Below, piece after piece: positions 1-8,567 of a DNA stretch of 64,000 bases; position 1 is the first letter of the stretch, and every line of letters starts with the position of its first letter. Under the pieces are notes generated by a model. The model did no database searches. It saw nothing but the letters and a program-made list of their open reading frames with translations, and was not told the DNA's origin. Origin of the DNA: an uncultured Lachnospiraceae bacterium (GTDB lineage Bacteria > Bacillota > Clostridia > Lachnospirales > Lachnospiraceae). The position numbers and the translations under genes are program-made. The DNA lies in the NCBI GenBank assembly GCA_905235745.1, contig CAJOMN010000010.1, positions 1 through 64,000 on the forward strand, in the 5' to 3' direction.

Positions 1-1
1 G

Positions 2-250
2 CAAGAGAAGATAGAGGCTTTTGAAGAGCAGGGAATAATAATAGATGATCAACTCGAAAGCGGGGTGAGCGATATGTGTAATTATGGAAGTTATGTAGCG
101 CAATCAAGCAGAAGAGAAGGACGTATTGAAGGTGCTATTGAAAGCTTACGGGACTTGGGAATAGCTGAAAGGGAAATCGCCGAGAAGATTAAGGTAAAGT
201 ATAACCTTACAGATGAAGAGGTGGATGAGTACCTGTGTGTTAATGCCTAA
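2..250 (+). CDS. 3' end of probable Rpn-family nuclease/transposase-like protein (cut by window edge)
   Basis: The frame is open from the window edge, so the gene starts upstream and only about 82 C-terminal residues are seen. The tail contains a Met-Cys-Asn element, a Gly/Arg/Glu-rich stretch (SRREGRIEGAIESL) and a short helical end (LTDEEVDEYL). This layout is typical of the C-terminal tail of PD-(D/E)XK transposase-like proteins (Rpn / PDDEXK_2 family), which are abundant in Lachnospiraceae. The nuclease core lies outside the window, so the family call rests on the tail alone. A GTG at 65 could start a 61-residue product but no ribosome site precedes it. Confidence 0.55.
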   Translation, partial: QEKIEAFEEQGIIIDDQLESGVSDMCNYGSYVAQSSRREGRIEGAIESLRDLGIAEREIAEKIKVKYNLTDEEVDEYLCVNA

Positions 251-284
251 AATACGAAAAAAAGTGGTACGATTTAAATGTGCG

Positions 285-310
285 GCCCTCAAAGGGCGGT
301 TCTTTTTGAC
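285..310 (+). terminator. possible weak terminator after the 5' edge gene
   Basis: A short GCCC/GGGC hairpin (285-297, loop of five) is followed by a T-rich run (TTCTTTTT). The stem is only four base pairs, so this is a weak call. Confidence 0.3.
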
Positions 311-357
311 ACCCCATGAATTGCATATTAATCTCCACCGTATCCAATCTCTCCGGC

Positions 358-551
358 TCACAATTCCACATCAAAGTGTTCTTCCAGATCTTCCGGAACA
401 TATTTGCCGTTTTTCTTCCGTTGTATTACGCACTCGGTAAGAAGGAATTCAATCTGTCCGTTGACAGACCTGAAATCTTCCTCGGCCCATGCTGCAATGG
501 CACTATATAGTTTTTCGTTCAGCCTCAGCGGGATTTGTTTTTTTCAGCCAT
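358..551 (-). pseudogene. frameshifted Arc-like ribbon-helix-helix small protein
   Basis: Reading the minus strand, an AGGAGG-like site (GGAGG, 6 nt upstream) leads to ATG at 551, but the frame stops after eight codons. Shifting by one base at the run of seven A (plus-strand T run 538-544) restores a 64-residue product beginning MAEKKQIPLRLNEKLYSAI and ending at TGA (358-360). This matches the short Arc/RHH-type proteins of Firmicutes that contain an AAWAEEDFRSVNGQIE-like helix pair and are normally annotated as antitoxin-like DNA-binding proteins. The reading frame is one base short (194 instead of 195 nt). It may be a recent pseudogene, a slippage-controlled gene, or a sequencing error in a homopolymer. 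The ribosome site and the operator-like palindromes upstream argue the gene was recently functional. Confidence 0.7.
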
Positions 552-619
552 ATGTCCTCCGGTCAGTACAGACTTCCGGCATTTACAATCGGCTGTGTAT
601 CATGATTGTCTGATTATAT

Positions 620-638
620 TGATATCATTATGATATCA
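620..638. promoter_or_regulatory. tandem TGATATCA palindromes, probable operator of the RHH gene
   Basis: Two identical 8-bp palindromes TGATATCA begin at 620 and 631, 11 bp apart, that is one helical turn. They sit 69-87 bp upstream of the RHH start codon, in an AT-rich stretch able to hold its minus-strand promoter. RHH proteins bind such tandem short palindromes as cooperating dimers, and many autoregulate; that this is the operator is inference. Confidence 0.45.
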
Positions 639-776
639 TAATAAATCATTCGTCAATAACAATCCATTAACCTTTGAGATGCAATTTTCATTTATGTATT
701 ATTTGTTATAATACTTATGACGATATACAGTTAGATACGTAATTTGCACTAAAGGGATTTTTCTTCACATAAGGAT

Positions 777-3479
777 ATGGGCAGCATAAACGTAGTTACC
801 CACAATCTTCAAGGGATGTTTTCAAACCGCCAGCTTGGGATTGTACATACAAACAAGAAGAAATCAACCGAGAAATTATCCTCCGGATATAAGATCAATC
901 GTGCGGCAGATGATGCTGCAGGTCTTACCATATCCGAAAATATGCGCCGTATGATCAGAGGTCTTACCCAGGCCTCCGCTAATGTTCAGGACGGCGTTTC
1001 TCTATGTCAGGTCGCAGACGGATATCTCGACGAAGTCCATGATATGCTTCACCGCACAACGGAACTTACGGTAAAAGGTGCCAACGGAACACTGACTGAT
1101 GATGACCGCAGGGCTATCAACGAGGAAGTGGGCGCACTCAAATCCGAGATGAAGCGGATCTTTAAAGTTGCAAACTTCAATGAGATCCCACTATTCCACG
1201 TTCCCTATACTCCCGAAATTATACCTCCGGCAAACGATATGGAACTGTTTCACTCGGGAGCGGGAGATATCGGTGGCCTTGAATTCAATAATGTAAGATA
1301 TAACATTTCCGAATTGCAGGCAGAAGGGTTCAAGATTGACTCTGCCGGAACAGCAACGGAGGATTTTGATCTGAGCTTTTCTTTGTGGGATGGCGAGACC
1401 GTTGATATTTCCATGAAAGAAGGCGATACTCTCGCCCAGGCAAAACGCAATTACAAGTGGACTGCCGATGAGGAAGGTATATCAATCAACAACAAAAAAG
1501 CAGCAGACTGGTCGGATGTTACAGGTCCTGACGGCAACCCTGTAACGGATACTTCCAAATTTGCGACCGGGACGTACTCTTTCACATATCATGGCATGGA
1601 AATATCGTTTGAAATAGACGAGGAAGCGGATATAGACGATGTTATGGCCGGAATAAACGGGGATGAGATAACCAAGCCTGCATCGTGGGATGTAAGCGTG
1701 GGAGGCGCAACATCAAAAAGCGCAGCTGCCATCTTTTCCGGTACACAATCCATAAACGTAACAAACGCCAATAAGGATATAATAGATCACACATATTCCG
1801 TTGTGGCAGACGAAAACGGTATCGCGATAAAGCGCACCAATCCGGCGGACGCAACCGATACTTATACCTCCGGATATACTGCATGGAATGAATTCACAGA
1901 TAGCAGTAAATCAAGCATTACCGACGAAAACGGAAACCCGGTTGCTACAAACGGAGGTTATCCCATTATCGACTGGGGTATCGACAATGATTCAAACGGC
2001 GAATCCGATATAACTTTTGATGATAGCGCACGATACACATATACCGCATCCGACAGTAGCATTCCCTCTTTTACTTTTGGCTTCAGGCTGGCTGAGTCTG
2101 CAAGTCTTGATGAAGTATCAAATTCAATGAGCGCAGAAATGTCCGCATCAAATGTTTATGCCCCCGGACAGCTTACAGCTTCAGGAGCCGGTAATTACGG
2201 AACTATCTCCGTTATTAACGGTTCGAGTCTGGTAGGTAATTTTGCGCTTCAGCGGGCCTACGGAAGAGATTTTGATGACGTGAGCAAGAATCTTACAGCT
2301 TCCATTAATATAACTAGGGCCGTGACAGGCCGAAATCTTGCCGATGATGCGCCTGATCCCGATGGTACATACAGTGTGGACGGACATACGCTCGGAAGCG
2401 AGGGATTGATTGGTAACGAAATAATAAGCACGTCGTCTCCATACGATTCAAAGGATACATACTATGTTGTAGGCGATGAATACTACAAGGTCACAAGTTA
2501 TTATGAAGATGATGTATATTCTCGTATATACTCTGTAAAGGACAGCTGGTCACAGGAAATTGAATATACGTTTACCGGGATACTCAACGGTACCGACATG
2601 AATCCCTTGGCCGGAACCCAGACAGAATATTACGAAAGATACATTTACAAAACCGGAACCGAAACAGAAAAAATGCTTGTAACACGTGCAGCCGAAATAG
2701 TGTCTGCAGATGATCTTACTGACGGGCAAAAGGCAGATGCAATTGCACTGGACGGAACATGGAGTCTCCCATCTTCAAATCTACGGCAATACCAGAGCAC
2801 AACCCGCGGAGATGATTTTACAATCAGCGTAGATAGTACGGCTACTCTTAAGGGTCTCGAAACTCAAAGCTACGACCTGGAGTTTAATTCAGAAAAAGGC
2901 AGGGCATTTTCGTTTAATTACAGTATCGACGTAAATCAGGCAAAAAGGTTCACGACAGAGCCGCAAGTTGGTGTAGGCACTGTTACATTCAACCCAAGCG
3001 GCAATGCATACAGGTATTTTTCACCCACCACAAAAGGCTCCATCAGCGAAGCGGAGTTCTCCAATATCAAGCTCAACGTTCCCGAAAAGCAGCTGGATAT
3101 CCAGGCAGGTGCTAATGCCGGAGATATAATACGCATGACTTGGAGCCCGCTTAACCTTACGATAATCGGAATGTCAGGCGTCAACACGACCACGGAGGAG
3201 TCCTCGCGCGCATCGATCGCCATGGTGCAAAATGCCCTTGATATAATATCGGAAACACGTTCAAGATTCGGAGCATATCAGAACAGATTTGAACATACGA
3301 TAAGAAACCTTGATAATGTGGTTGAAAATACACAGGCCGCCGAGTCGCTCATTCGCGATACGGATATGTCCCAGGAAATGGTTAAATATGCCAAGGAGAA
3401 CATACTTGAGCAGGTCAACTCTTCTATTCTCGCCCAGGCGAACCAGTCAACCCAGGGCGTGTTGGCACTGTTTAATTAA
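777..3479 (+). CDS. fliC: flagellin with very large central variable region
   Basis: Structural subunit of the flagellar filament. Residues 1 to about 145 form the conserved D0/D1 region (TEKLSSGYKINRAADDAAGL, ANVQDGVSLCQVADGYLDEV), including the helix ending ELTVKGANGTL that corresponds to the TLR5-contact region of other flagellins. The last ~95 residues are the matching C-terminal D1/D0 (IRDTDMSQEMVKYAKENIL, ILAQANQSTQGVLALF). Between them lie about 650 residues of Ser/Thr/Asp/Tyr-rich sequence without cysteine, a surface-exposed D2/D3 insert. At 900 residues it is about twice the size of common Lachnospiraceae flagellins (roughly 270-550). The ATG at 777 gives the expected N terminus; the ribosome site is weak (AAGG at 770). 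A TATAAT box (707-712) lies 65 bp upstream, and no convincing sigma-28 site was seen. Confidence 0.93.
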   Translation: MGSINVVTHNLQGMFSNRQLGIVHTNKKKSTEKLSSGYKINRAADDAAGLTISENMRRMIRGLTQASANVQDGVSLCQVADGYLDEVHDMLHRTTELTVKGANGTLTDDDRRAINEEVGALKSEMKRIFKVANFNEIPLFHVPYTPEIIPPANDMELFHSGAGDIGGLEFNNVRYNISELQAEGFKIDSAGTATEDFDLSFSLWDGETVDISMKEGDTLAQAKRNYKWTADEEGISINNKKAADWSDVTGPDGNPVTDTSKFATGTYSFTYHGMEISFEIDEEADIDDVMAGINGDEITKPASWDVSVGGATSKSAAAIFSGTQSINVTNANKDIIDHTYSVVADENGIAIKRTNPADATDTYTSGYTAWNEFTDSSKSSITDENGNPVATNGGYPIIDWGIDNDSNGESDITFDDSARYTYTASDSSIPSFTFGFRLAESASLDEVSNSMSAEMSASNVYAPGQLTASGAGNYGTISVINGSSLVGNFALQRAYGRDFDDVSKNLTASINITRAVTGRNLADDAPDPDGTYSVDGHTLGSEGLIGNEIISTSSPYDSKDTYYVVGDEYYKVTSYYEDDVYSRIYSVKDSWSQEIEYTFTGILNGTDMNPLAGTQTEYYERYIYKTGTETEKMLVTRAAEIVSADDLTDGQKADAIALDGTWSLPSSNLRQYQSTTRGDDFTISVDSTATLKGLETQSYDLEFNSEKGRAFSFNYSIDVNQAKRFTTEPQVGVGTVTFNPSGNAYRYFSPTTKGSISEAEFSNIKLNVPEKQLDIQAGANAGDIIRMTWSPLNLTIIGMSGVNTTTEESSRASIAMVQNALDIISETRSRFGAYQNRFEHTIRNLDNVVENTQAAESLIRDTDMSQEMVKYAKENILEQVNSSILAQANQSTQGVLALFN

Positions 3480-3535
3480 CCGTCCCTCATCTCGCCCGGC
3501 GGTCATGATTTTTGGTCAAAAGGGACGGAACCTAT
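3480..3535 (+). terminator. possible flagellin terminator
   Basis: CCGTCCC (3480-3486) and GGGACGG (3522-3528) are a perfect inverted repeat with a 35-nt loop starting at the flagellin stop codon. There is no clean T run after it, so it may instead be an mRNA-stabilising stem. Confidence 0.35.
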
Positions 3536-3661
3536 CATAATTGATTCACAATTGTCTCCTGCTATCTTTAGGTCAGTTTTGATAAGTGATTTATAAAGCT
3601 ATTCATATTTAAACCCTTTGTAACGCTTGCTTGATTCAAATTTCGTAGTTGTCATGTTAAT

Positions 3662-3880
3662 ATCTTTGCAAATAATGATGATATGGCACTATGGGCAGTA
3701 GACGCGCCAGAAGCGATCAGAACAATGAAGCCTGACGGAAGTGTATACAACGACTCAAAGGGACAGGGGGAAGTAATAATGGAAATGGCTTATGCGCTTG
3801 GGCAGGACAAGCCGATTCCGAATACGTTCAAACTGACATTTGATAAATATGTCTATACCCCTTATAGTATTATTACTTAG
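3662..3880 (+). pseudogene. remnant of a sugar ABC transporter substrate-binding protein (C terminus)
   Basis: The frame reads IFANNDDMALWAVDAPEAIRTM followed by GSVYNDSKGQGEVIMEMAYAL and ends ..VYTPYSIIT. This is the C-terminal part of galactose/ribose-type periplasmic binding proteins (MglB-like: ANND.MA, then ..GVDA.PEAI.., then VLND...Q). The segment that should separate the NNDDMA and VDAPEAI motifs (about 20-25 residues) is missing, and roughly the first 250 residues are absent. It is therefore a decayed, internally deleted remnant without its own start signal. Confidence 0.6.
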
Positions 3881-3932
3881 GATAGTGTGCAGGAATTTTA
3901 AAGGAAAAAAGCAGGAAGGGGATATAAACCAT

Positions 3933-4666
3933 ATGAAGAAATTCGAAGGATATCAAAAGGATAAAATCATTCGGCCTCGATCATGTGAGAGTGCCGGTTG
4001 ATTACGATGTATTTATGAAAGAGCAGGCCGGACAGGATGTAGTCAATGCCGAGGGTATGTCACAAATAGACGATTGCGTAAACTGGTGCCGTAAGCACGG
4101 TCTGAACATGATCCTGGATCTTCACAAAGCCAAGGGATACATGTTTGATGCCGGAGCGATATCTGATGCGGATGCTTTCTTTGAGGATGAGATGCTTCAG
4201 GAGACATTCTATGATACATGGGAGATGTTCGCTGCAAGATACGGGAAAGATAGCGTTATGCTTTACACACCAGAAGGCGTACTGGGTTGAAGGTATGACG
4301 GATGATTATGAAATGACGTATCCCGAGGATATCGATTACATAAGGCGAAGGAGTGAGGAGTTCTCCAAAAATCATATGGGTGCTGTGTTTAACGAGGCCC
4401 TTGACGGAGATGGCCCCTTCTTTGATAAGATGTTTAAGGTTGCGGTAGATTATGCAGCTGAGAAAAATGTCCCGTTATACTGCGGTGAGTACGGAGTAAT
4501 AGACCGTGCACCGCTTCCCGATACCCTTAACTGGCTGAAGGATATTCATGCAAGCTTTGAGAAGTTTGGAATAGGAAGAGCATTGTGAAATTACAAGAAC
4601 AAGGACTTCGGGCTTGTGGATGAGCATTATGCACCGATTATGGAAGAGATGATTAGGGAATTGTAG
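3933..4666 (+). pseudogene. broken GH5-family glycoside hydrolase
   Basis: Starts with a good ribosome site (AGGAAGGGG) and ATG at 3933 giving MKKFEGYQK, the usual N terminus of short intracellular-type GH5 endoglucanase-like enzymes (normally followed by INLGGW). That part is lost: the sequence jumps into another frame at about 3960 and continues FGLDHVRVPVDYDVF, then NMILDLHKAKGY (conserved GH5 strands). A second frame change near 4280-4290 removes the region that should carry the NE acid/base motif. The third frame gives ..NVPLYCGEYGVIDRAPL (the nucleophile Glu region), but TGA at 4586 replaces the expected Trp before NYKNKDFGLVDEHY. Two deletions and one nonsense change make function very unlikely. 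The gene points to a plant-polysaccharide-degrading past. Confidence 0.75.
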
Positions 4667-5006
4667 GAATAGAGATTCACCTGAGAAATTATGTCATATT
4701 TGACAAGCCTTCTATTTATCTATGTGATTTAATATTGTTGTAAAGGTAAGAGCATTATCTTATTATATGACGGACAGGTTATGCGGAGCGAAATTATATA
4801 CATTTATTCAAAAAAGATGAACTGTTGCCTTAGTTGATTATCAAACGAGTGATAAAGCAACTATCAGTATATAAAGGGGCACAATAAAATTCTGAGATGA
4901 GTTAATTCCCTTATATATAAAGAATATGCTACCGAAGATAACATGTTAATTTGGTTTTTTACAACCGAAGATATGATTTTTAGTATTATATGGTCACTTC
5001 AAAATA
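4667..5006. other. gene-free gap with a TGTCA-N4-TGACA dyad
   Basis: No convincing gene in 340 bp of AT-rich sequence. It contains the 17-bp sequence at 4691-4707 (a TGTCA/TGACA dyad followed by AG) that recurs with one mismatch at 6242-6258, on the other side of the ATPase gene. The end (4975-5006) has an imperfect AGTATT/AATACT hairpin that could terminate the minus-strand ATPase transcript. Confidence 0.4.
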
Positions 5007-6071
5007 CTATAAAATGAGAGGACTAAGCATAATCTGAGATTCTACAAATTCGCGGAATCTTGGCAGACAGATGCTTATCATGCCGCGTGACTGTACATCT
5101 ATTATACCTTTTTCGGACAGTCTTGAGCGTGGAACCGACCATTGGCTGTGATTGGCTTTTGCCAGACTGAGAAGTTCTTCTGCTGACATGGTGTCCTTAC
5201 GAATTATAAACTGTAGGAACCACTTATCTTTAGGGGCAAGTTCATCCCAAATTTTCTTATAGACCTTATCTGACAGAACCTCATCCAGATTCTGTAACAC
5301 TTCCGGGGTGAGGGTTTTCTTGCCGGAATCCCACATATACTTTCCGAGAACCTGATACGCATAAGCATACCCCTTTGTTATAAAGGCCATTTTCTCAGCT
5401 TCTTCAAATGACAACTTCATTGTATTTTTGTAGTCTTCCCGTATGTACGTAATATTAAGGGGAGTCATTTCATATTTGGCAGCTCTTAAAAAGAATGTGA
5501 GTCCGTCAGTATTTTCAAGGCATTCAATATCTTCATATAATCCGGCAACTATTATATAAACAGGCAGATTCTTGCGAATCATTATCTGAAACTCCTGAAT
5601 CAGATCGATCAGTCCTTTTGTTTTATGAGCTTCATCAATGACAATCAGAAGCCTAACGTTTCTTTTTGCAATTTCCTTAAGAATGACTTCAAGAGCGTAA
5701 TCTATGCTCGTGACTGGGCTTTTTGAGGATATATCAATACCAATACCGAATGCTGACAGGTTCAAAGAAGAGTCTATAAATTTGGTAATGAAGCCAACTG
5801 AACTGTAAAGCTGTGATACAAGACTGACAATCATATCTGAATCAGGACGCAGATCGGAAACGATCCAATCTTTTCTGTTATTGAACTTTTGCTCTATTGC
5901 AGTAAGAGTTACGGTTTTTCCGGTTCCCCTTATTCCGGTCAGTTTAAATGCCTGCTCGTCGGGGATGTCACTTTCAAGTTCTTCAACAATGCTGTCTATG
6001 ATGCTGTTTCTCGAAAGATATTTAGAAGGTATTTTTCCGAAACTAATAGTATAGGGATTCTTATTATTCAT
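5007..6071 (-). CDS. AAA+/STAND-type ATPase with C-terminal winged helix
   Basis: A 354-residue P-loop ATPase. Walker A is GIRGTGKT (residues 46-53) and Walker B is LLIVIDEAH (141-149), followed by a sensor-like strand (YIIVAGL). The last ~90 residues (KDKWFLQFIIRKDTMSAEELLSLAKAN...) resemble a winged-helix region. This arrangement matches the archaeal-type ATPase / AAA_16 proteins often annotated only as ATP-binding protein; such genes are usually mobile and of unknown role. The gene is more AT-rich than its neighbours, is alone on its strand, and is flanked by wrecked genes and a short direct repeat, which suggests horizontal arrival. The start ATG at 6071 is the first in frame; no strong ribosome site is visible. 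Specific function unknown. Confidence 0.8.
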   Translation of the reverse strand: MNNKNPYTISFGKIPSKYLSRNSIIDSIVEELESDIPDEQAFKLTGIRGTGKTVTLTAIEQKFNNRKDWIVSDLRPDSDMIVSLVSQLYSSVGFITKFIDSSLNLSAFGIGIDISSKSPVTSIDYALEVILKEIAKRNVRLLIVIDEAHKTKGLIDLIQEFQIMIRKNLPVYIIVAGLYEDIECLENTDGLTFFLRAAKYEMTPLNITYIREDYKNTMKLSFEEAEKMAFITKGYAYAYQVLGKYMWDSGKKTLTPEVLQNLDEVLSDKVYKKIWDELAPKDKWFLQFIIRKDTMSAEELLSLAKANHSQWSVPRSRLSEKGIIDVQSRGMISICLPRFREFVESQIMLSPLIL

Positions 6072-6127
6072 TTGTTTTCTGTCACTTTCATTGAATCAGT
6101 TCCAATTACGATCAGTAAAGTATAGGT

Positions 6128-6222
6128 CATATACTTATATAATATAATATAATTTCTAAATGTCAATATAATATTATATAAAGTAATATAATCTAAGATG
6201 TACAATATAATTCTATATAATT
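6128..6222. other. AT-rich block with repeated TATAAT/ATATAAT units
   Basis: About 95 bp made almost only of A and T with repeated TATAAT-like words just upstream of the minus-strand ATPase gene. It probably contains that gene's promoter; whether the repeats have any role in protein binding or recombination cannot be told. Confidence 0.35.
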
Positions 6223-6331
6223 CACGGTTATTAGAATGAAGATGTCATTTTTGACAAGATTTTGATTTAATCGTAGGCTTAATATGGTTGAAAAGGGTAA
6301 CATTTATTCAGAACGGATGAAGGAGAGCCAA

Positions 6332-6553
6332 CTATCGGGAGTATCTTTCATATATTTCACGGATTCTGGAGCGCACCTCTTCCACCAGGTCATGCGAACC
6401 TATGAGAGTCATGGAGTTCGAATGCTCAACGGCAAAGTCTACGGCGTTCTCCCATTGAACACCTTTTACGGTAGCGGTTATGAACTTTTTGGACTTCCGG
6501 TTGATATCAAGCTCCTCAAACGGATGCAATCCCGGGATCAGAAGCAGGATCAA
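6332..6553 (-). other. possible minus-strand gene fragment (unrecognised)
   Basis: The minus strand reads a plausible 60-70 residue segment (FEELDINRKSKKF, GVQWENAVDFAVEHSN, LVEEVRSRIREIYERY) with codon use like real genes of the window, while the plus-strand frames here look less protein-like. It has no start signal and overlaps the start of the AAA fragment on the other strand, so it may be a remnant brought in by rearrangement or simply a shadow. Family not recognised. Confidence 0.25.
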
Positions 6554-6923
6554 TTCAACGATTGTATTCGAATCATATGATGCTGATCAGATGTTGGAAA
6601 TATTCAGGAAACAGGCCAGGATGAGTCAGTATCGCATTCCGAAGGCAGCGGATAAATACATTTCGGAGTTTTTCTCCGAAAGGTCAAAAGAGGGAGATTT
6701 CGGAAATGGTCGTGAAGCCAGGAGCCTTCTTGAAAATGCAACCGTTCAGGCAGCTAAAAGGATTTCGGAGGTGCCGGAGAAGAAGCTTAACGTGATCAAG
6801 GATTACCTGCATGCATTCAGGAACATCGAGTATGCGGTATATTGCTCGCCTAAAGATGACCGGAATTACAAGATATTTGAAAGAGTTTTGAAGTTGTATA
6901 AATCAAGTCTCTTGAACAGATAA
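6480..6923 (+). pseudogene. C-terminal remnant of a CbbX/SpoVK-like AAA ATPase
   Basis: From about 6520 the frame reads CNPGIRSRINSTIVFESY, then DADQMLEIF, then GNGREARSLLENATVQAAKRI. This is the sensor 2/lid region of CbbX/SpoVK-type AAA proteins (NPGLxSRF..F.dY...L..I, GNAR.VRNL...A...QA.R). The Walker A and B region that should precede it is absent, so only the end of a much longer protein survives. The first ~14 codons before CNPG do not look like the family. No ribosome site is seen before the ATG at 6480. Confidence 0.6.
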
Positions 6924-6986
6924 TCAAAATGATCTATAATCCGAATAGTAGAATCCGACATTTCGAATTGCTGAAAGGGATCTGAT

Positions 6987-8243
6987 ATGAGGATATGGGA
7001 GAAGATATTTGACCTGATCCGGGAGAGGGGAATGACCCAGAAAGAGTTCTCCAGAAGAACAGGTATTGCCGAGAGTACAATAAGTGATTGGAAGAGAAAA
7101 GGGCTTAATCCCTCCGCTGACAGATTGCCGGCTATTTGCAAAGCTCTTGGAGTAAGTGCGGATGAGCTGTTGGGTCGGGATGAATATGACTATAGTATTG
7201 ACAGTGATATAGAAATACTTGTTGAAAAATACCGGAACCTTGATCCCGATATGAGAGCCCGACTTGTTGCTTATCTTGACGGATTGCAAAATGAAAGAAG
7301 AGAAGATCCGCCTATAGAAAAAATCTGTGATAATAAAGCAGTTTTCGTTCAGACGGATAAGGAATTTCAAATCAGGAAAGACCTTGCCAGAAGACTTCGC
7401 AGGCTTTCCAGACTCGACAGGCTGAAACTGGACGAGAGTGAGCATGCATCGGGGATTAATCTTCATCTTTTCGGATATCTGGTCTTTCTTGGGCTCGATA
7501 AACTTGATTTTATCAAGGATTATCTGTCTCACATTCAGCCATATATGATAAGTGAGATCAGGAGTCAGGAGAAATTTGACAACGCTATATGCGTATTGGA
7601 TGAGTACTATAGGATATCGGTATATATCAAGGTTGACGCGACAAAAGGTGAGGAGATAATTGTATCCTTCCATGAGAATAATAAGGGAGGAATAGCAAAA
7701 CGTAATCTGATGATCAGACATGATGATTACATATATGTTTTTGCCGATTCCATCGGATCTTATGTTGAGGGTACGGATAATTATTCGATCAATTTGTTTA
7801 TAATGAGAGGCGTCAGAACCTTTCCGCTAAATATTGCAGCGGTTAAGTATGATAACGACGGATTCTTAGTCAGAGCTTCAAGTATCAATAATGCTCTTGT
7901 TGAAATCTCAAACAGATACCTTGAGGATCTGTACACATCGGATCTTGATTTTTCGGGGATTGATCTGTTTTCTTCCCTCCGGCAGCTCTCGTTCACTTCT
8001 TTTGGTAATGATGTGTTTTCAAATATATCTCTTCTGATAGACAGTCTTATTATCCAGAAAGATACAGTCGGCAGGCAGATTGCGGATGCTGCCTTGTGTA
8101 TATATTGCGGAAACATCAGCCTAACGGAAAGCGGCGTAAATGAGCTGATTGATACTTTAAGACAGCGATTTTCCGTTAATTCTGTAAAGGTACTCCCACA
8201 GATACTTGAGCGGGTTGAAATGAATCTGAAAATATCAGGTTGA
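6987..8243 (+). CDS. XRE-family regulator with long uncharacterised C-terminal region
   Basis: Residues 1-70 are a clear XRE/Cro helix-turn-helix (MTQKEFSRRTGIAESTISDW, ICKALGVSADELLG). A short amphipathic linker typical of such regulators follows (LVEKYRNLDPDMRARLVAYL, to ~residue 105). The remaining ~310 residues are not recognised: a charged helical part (LARRLRRLSRLDRLKLDE), a mixed alpha/beta middle, and a C-terminal part with LCIYCGNISLTESGVNELIDTL. At 418 residues it is several times longer than a simple XRE repressor, so the C terminus could sense a ligand or partner. Its start ATG at 6987 follows an AAGGGATC site. It ends just before the convergent tRNA genes. Confidence 0.75.
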   Translation: MRIWEKIFDLIRERGMTQKEFSRRTGIAESTISDWKRKGLNPSADRLPAICKALGVSADELLGRDEYDYSIDSDIEILVEKYRNLDPDMRARLVAYLDGLQNERREDPPIEKICDNKAVFVQTDKEFQIRKDLARRLRRLSRLDRLKLDESEHASGINLHLFGYLVFLGLDKLDFIKDYLSHIQPYMISEIRSQEKFDNAICVLDEYYRISVYIKVDATKGEEIIVSFHENNKGGIAKRNLMIRHDDYIYVFADSIGSYVEGTDNYSINLFIMRGVRTFPLNIAAVKYDNDGFLVRASSINNALVEISNRYLEDLYTSDLDFSGIDLFSSLRQLSFTSFGNDVFSNISLLIDSLIIQKDTVGRQIADAALCIYCGNISLTESGVNELIDTLRQRFSVNSVKVLPQILERVEMNLKISG

Positions 8244-8271
8244 ATATGAATAGTATACGGGCATAATAAAA

Positions 8272-8342
8272 AGCAGGTGATGGGAATCGAACCCACGTCA
8301 CCAGCTTGGAAGGCTGGTGTTCTACCATTGAACCACACCTGC
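8272..8342 (-). tRNA. tRNA-Gly (anticodon TCC)
   Basis: On the minus strand the 7-bp acceptor pair GCAGGTG/CACCTGC, a D arm with AATGGTAGA, an anticodon stem CCAGC/GCTGG enclosing CTTCCAA (anticodon TCC) and a T arm GTGGG-TTCGATT-CCCAT fold into a full cloverleaf. The CCA end is not encoded. It lies 4 nt downstream of tRNA-Phe. Confidence 0.95.
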
Positions 8343-8346
8343 AAGG

Positions 8347-8419
<73 letters not shown>

Positions 8420-8538
8420 GAATAAATTTGAAATTGTAGGCAAACACGGAAGCTTTCGAGATGGTTGTTTGCCGTATTCCAACCGGCGATCAGTGTTTGT
8501 CGCATCCGCGTATCTTTTTTGCCGCGTCAGCAAATGCC

Positions 8539-8567
8539 ATTATACACATATTTGAATGCTTTTGCAA
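8539..8567 (-). promoter_or_regulatory. sigma-A promoter for the tRNA pair
   Basis: Minus-strand TTGCAA (8562-8567), a 17-bp spacer and TATAAT (8539-8544), about 110 bp upstream of tRNA-Phe and pointing at it. The exact -10 and the spacing support it. Confidence 0.65.

Noticed and set aside
6924-7721. 265-codon frame on the minus strand
   Set aside because: Antisense of the XRE regulator, whose N-terminal HTH is unmistakable on the plus strand; no ribosome site.
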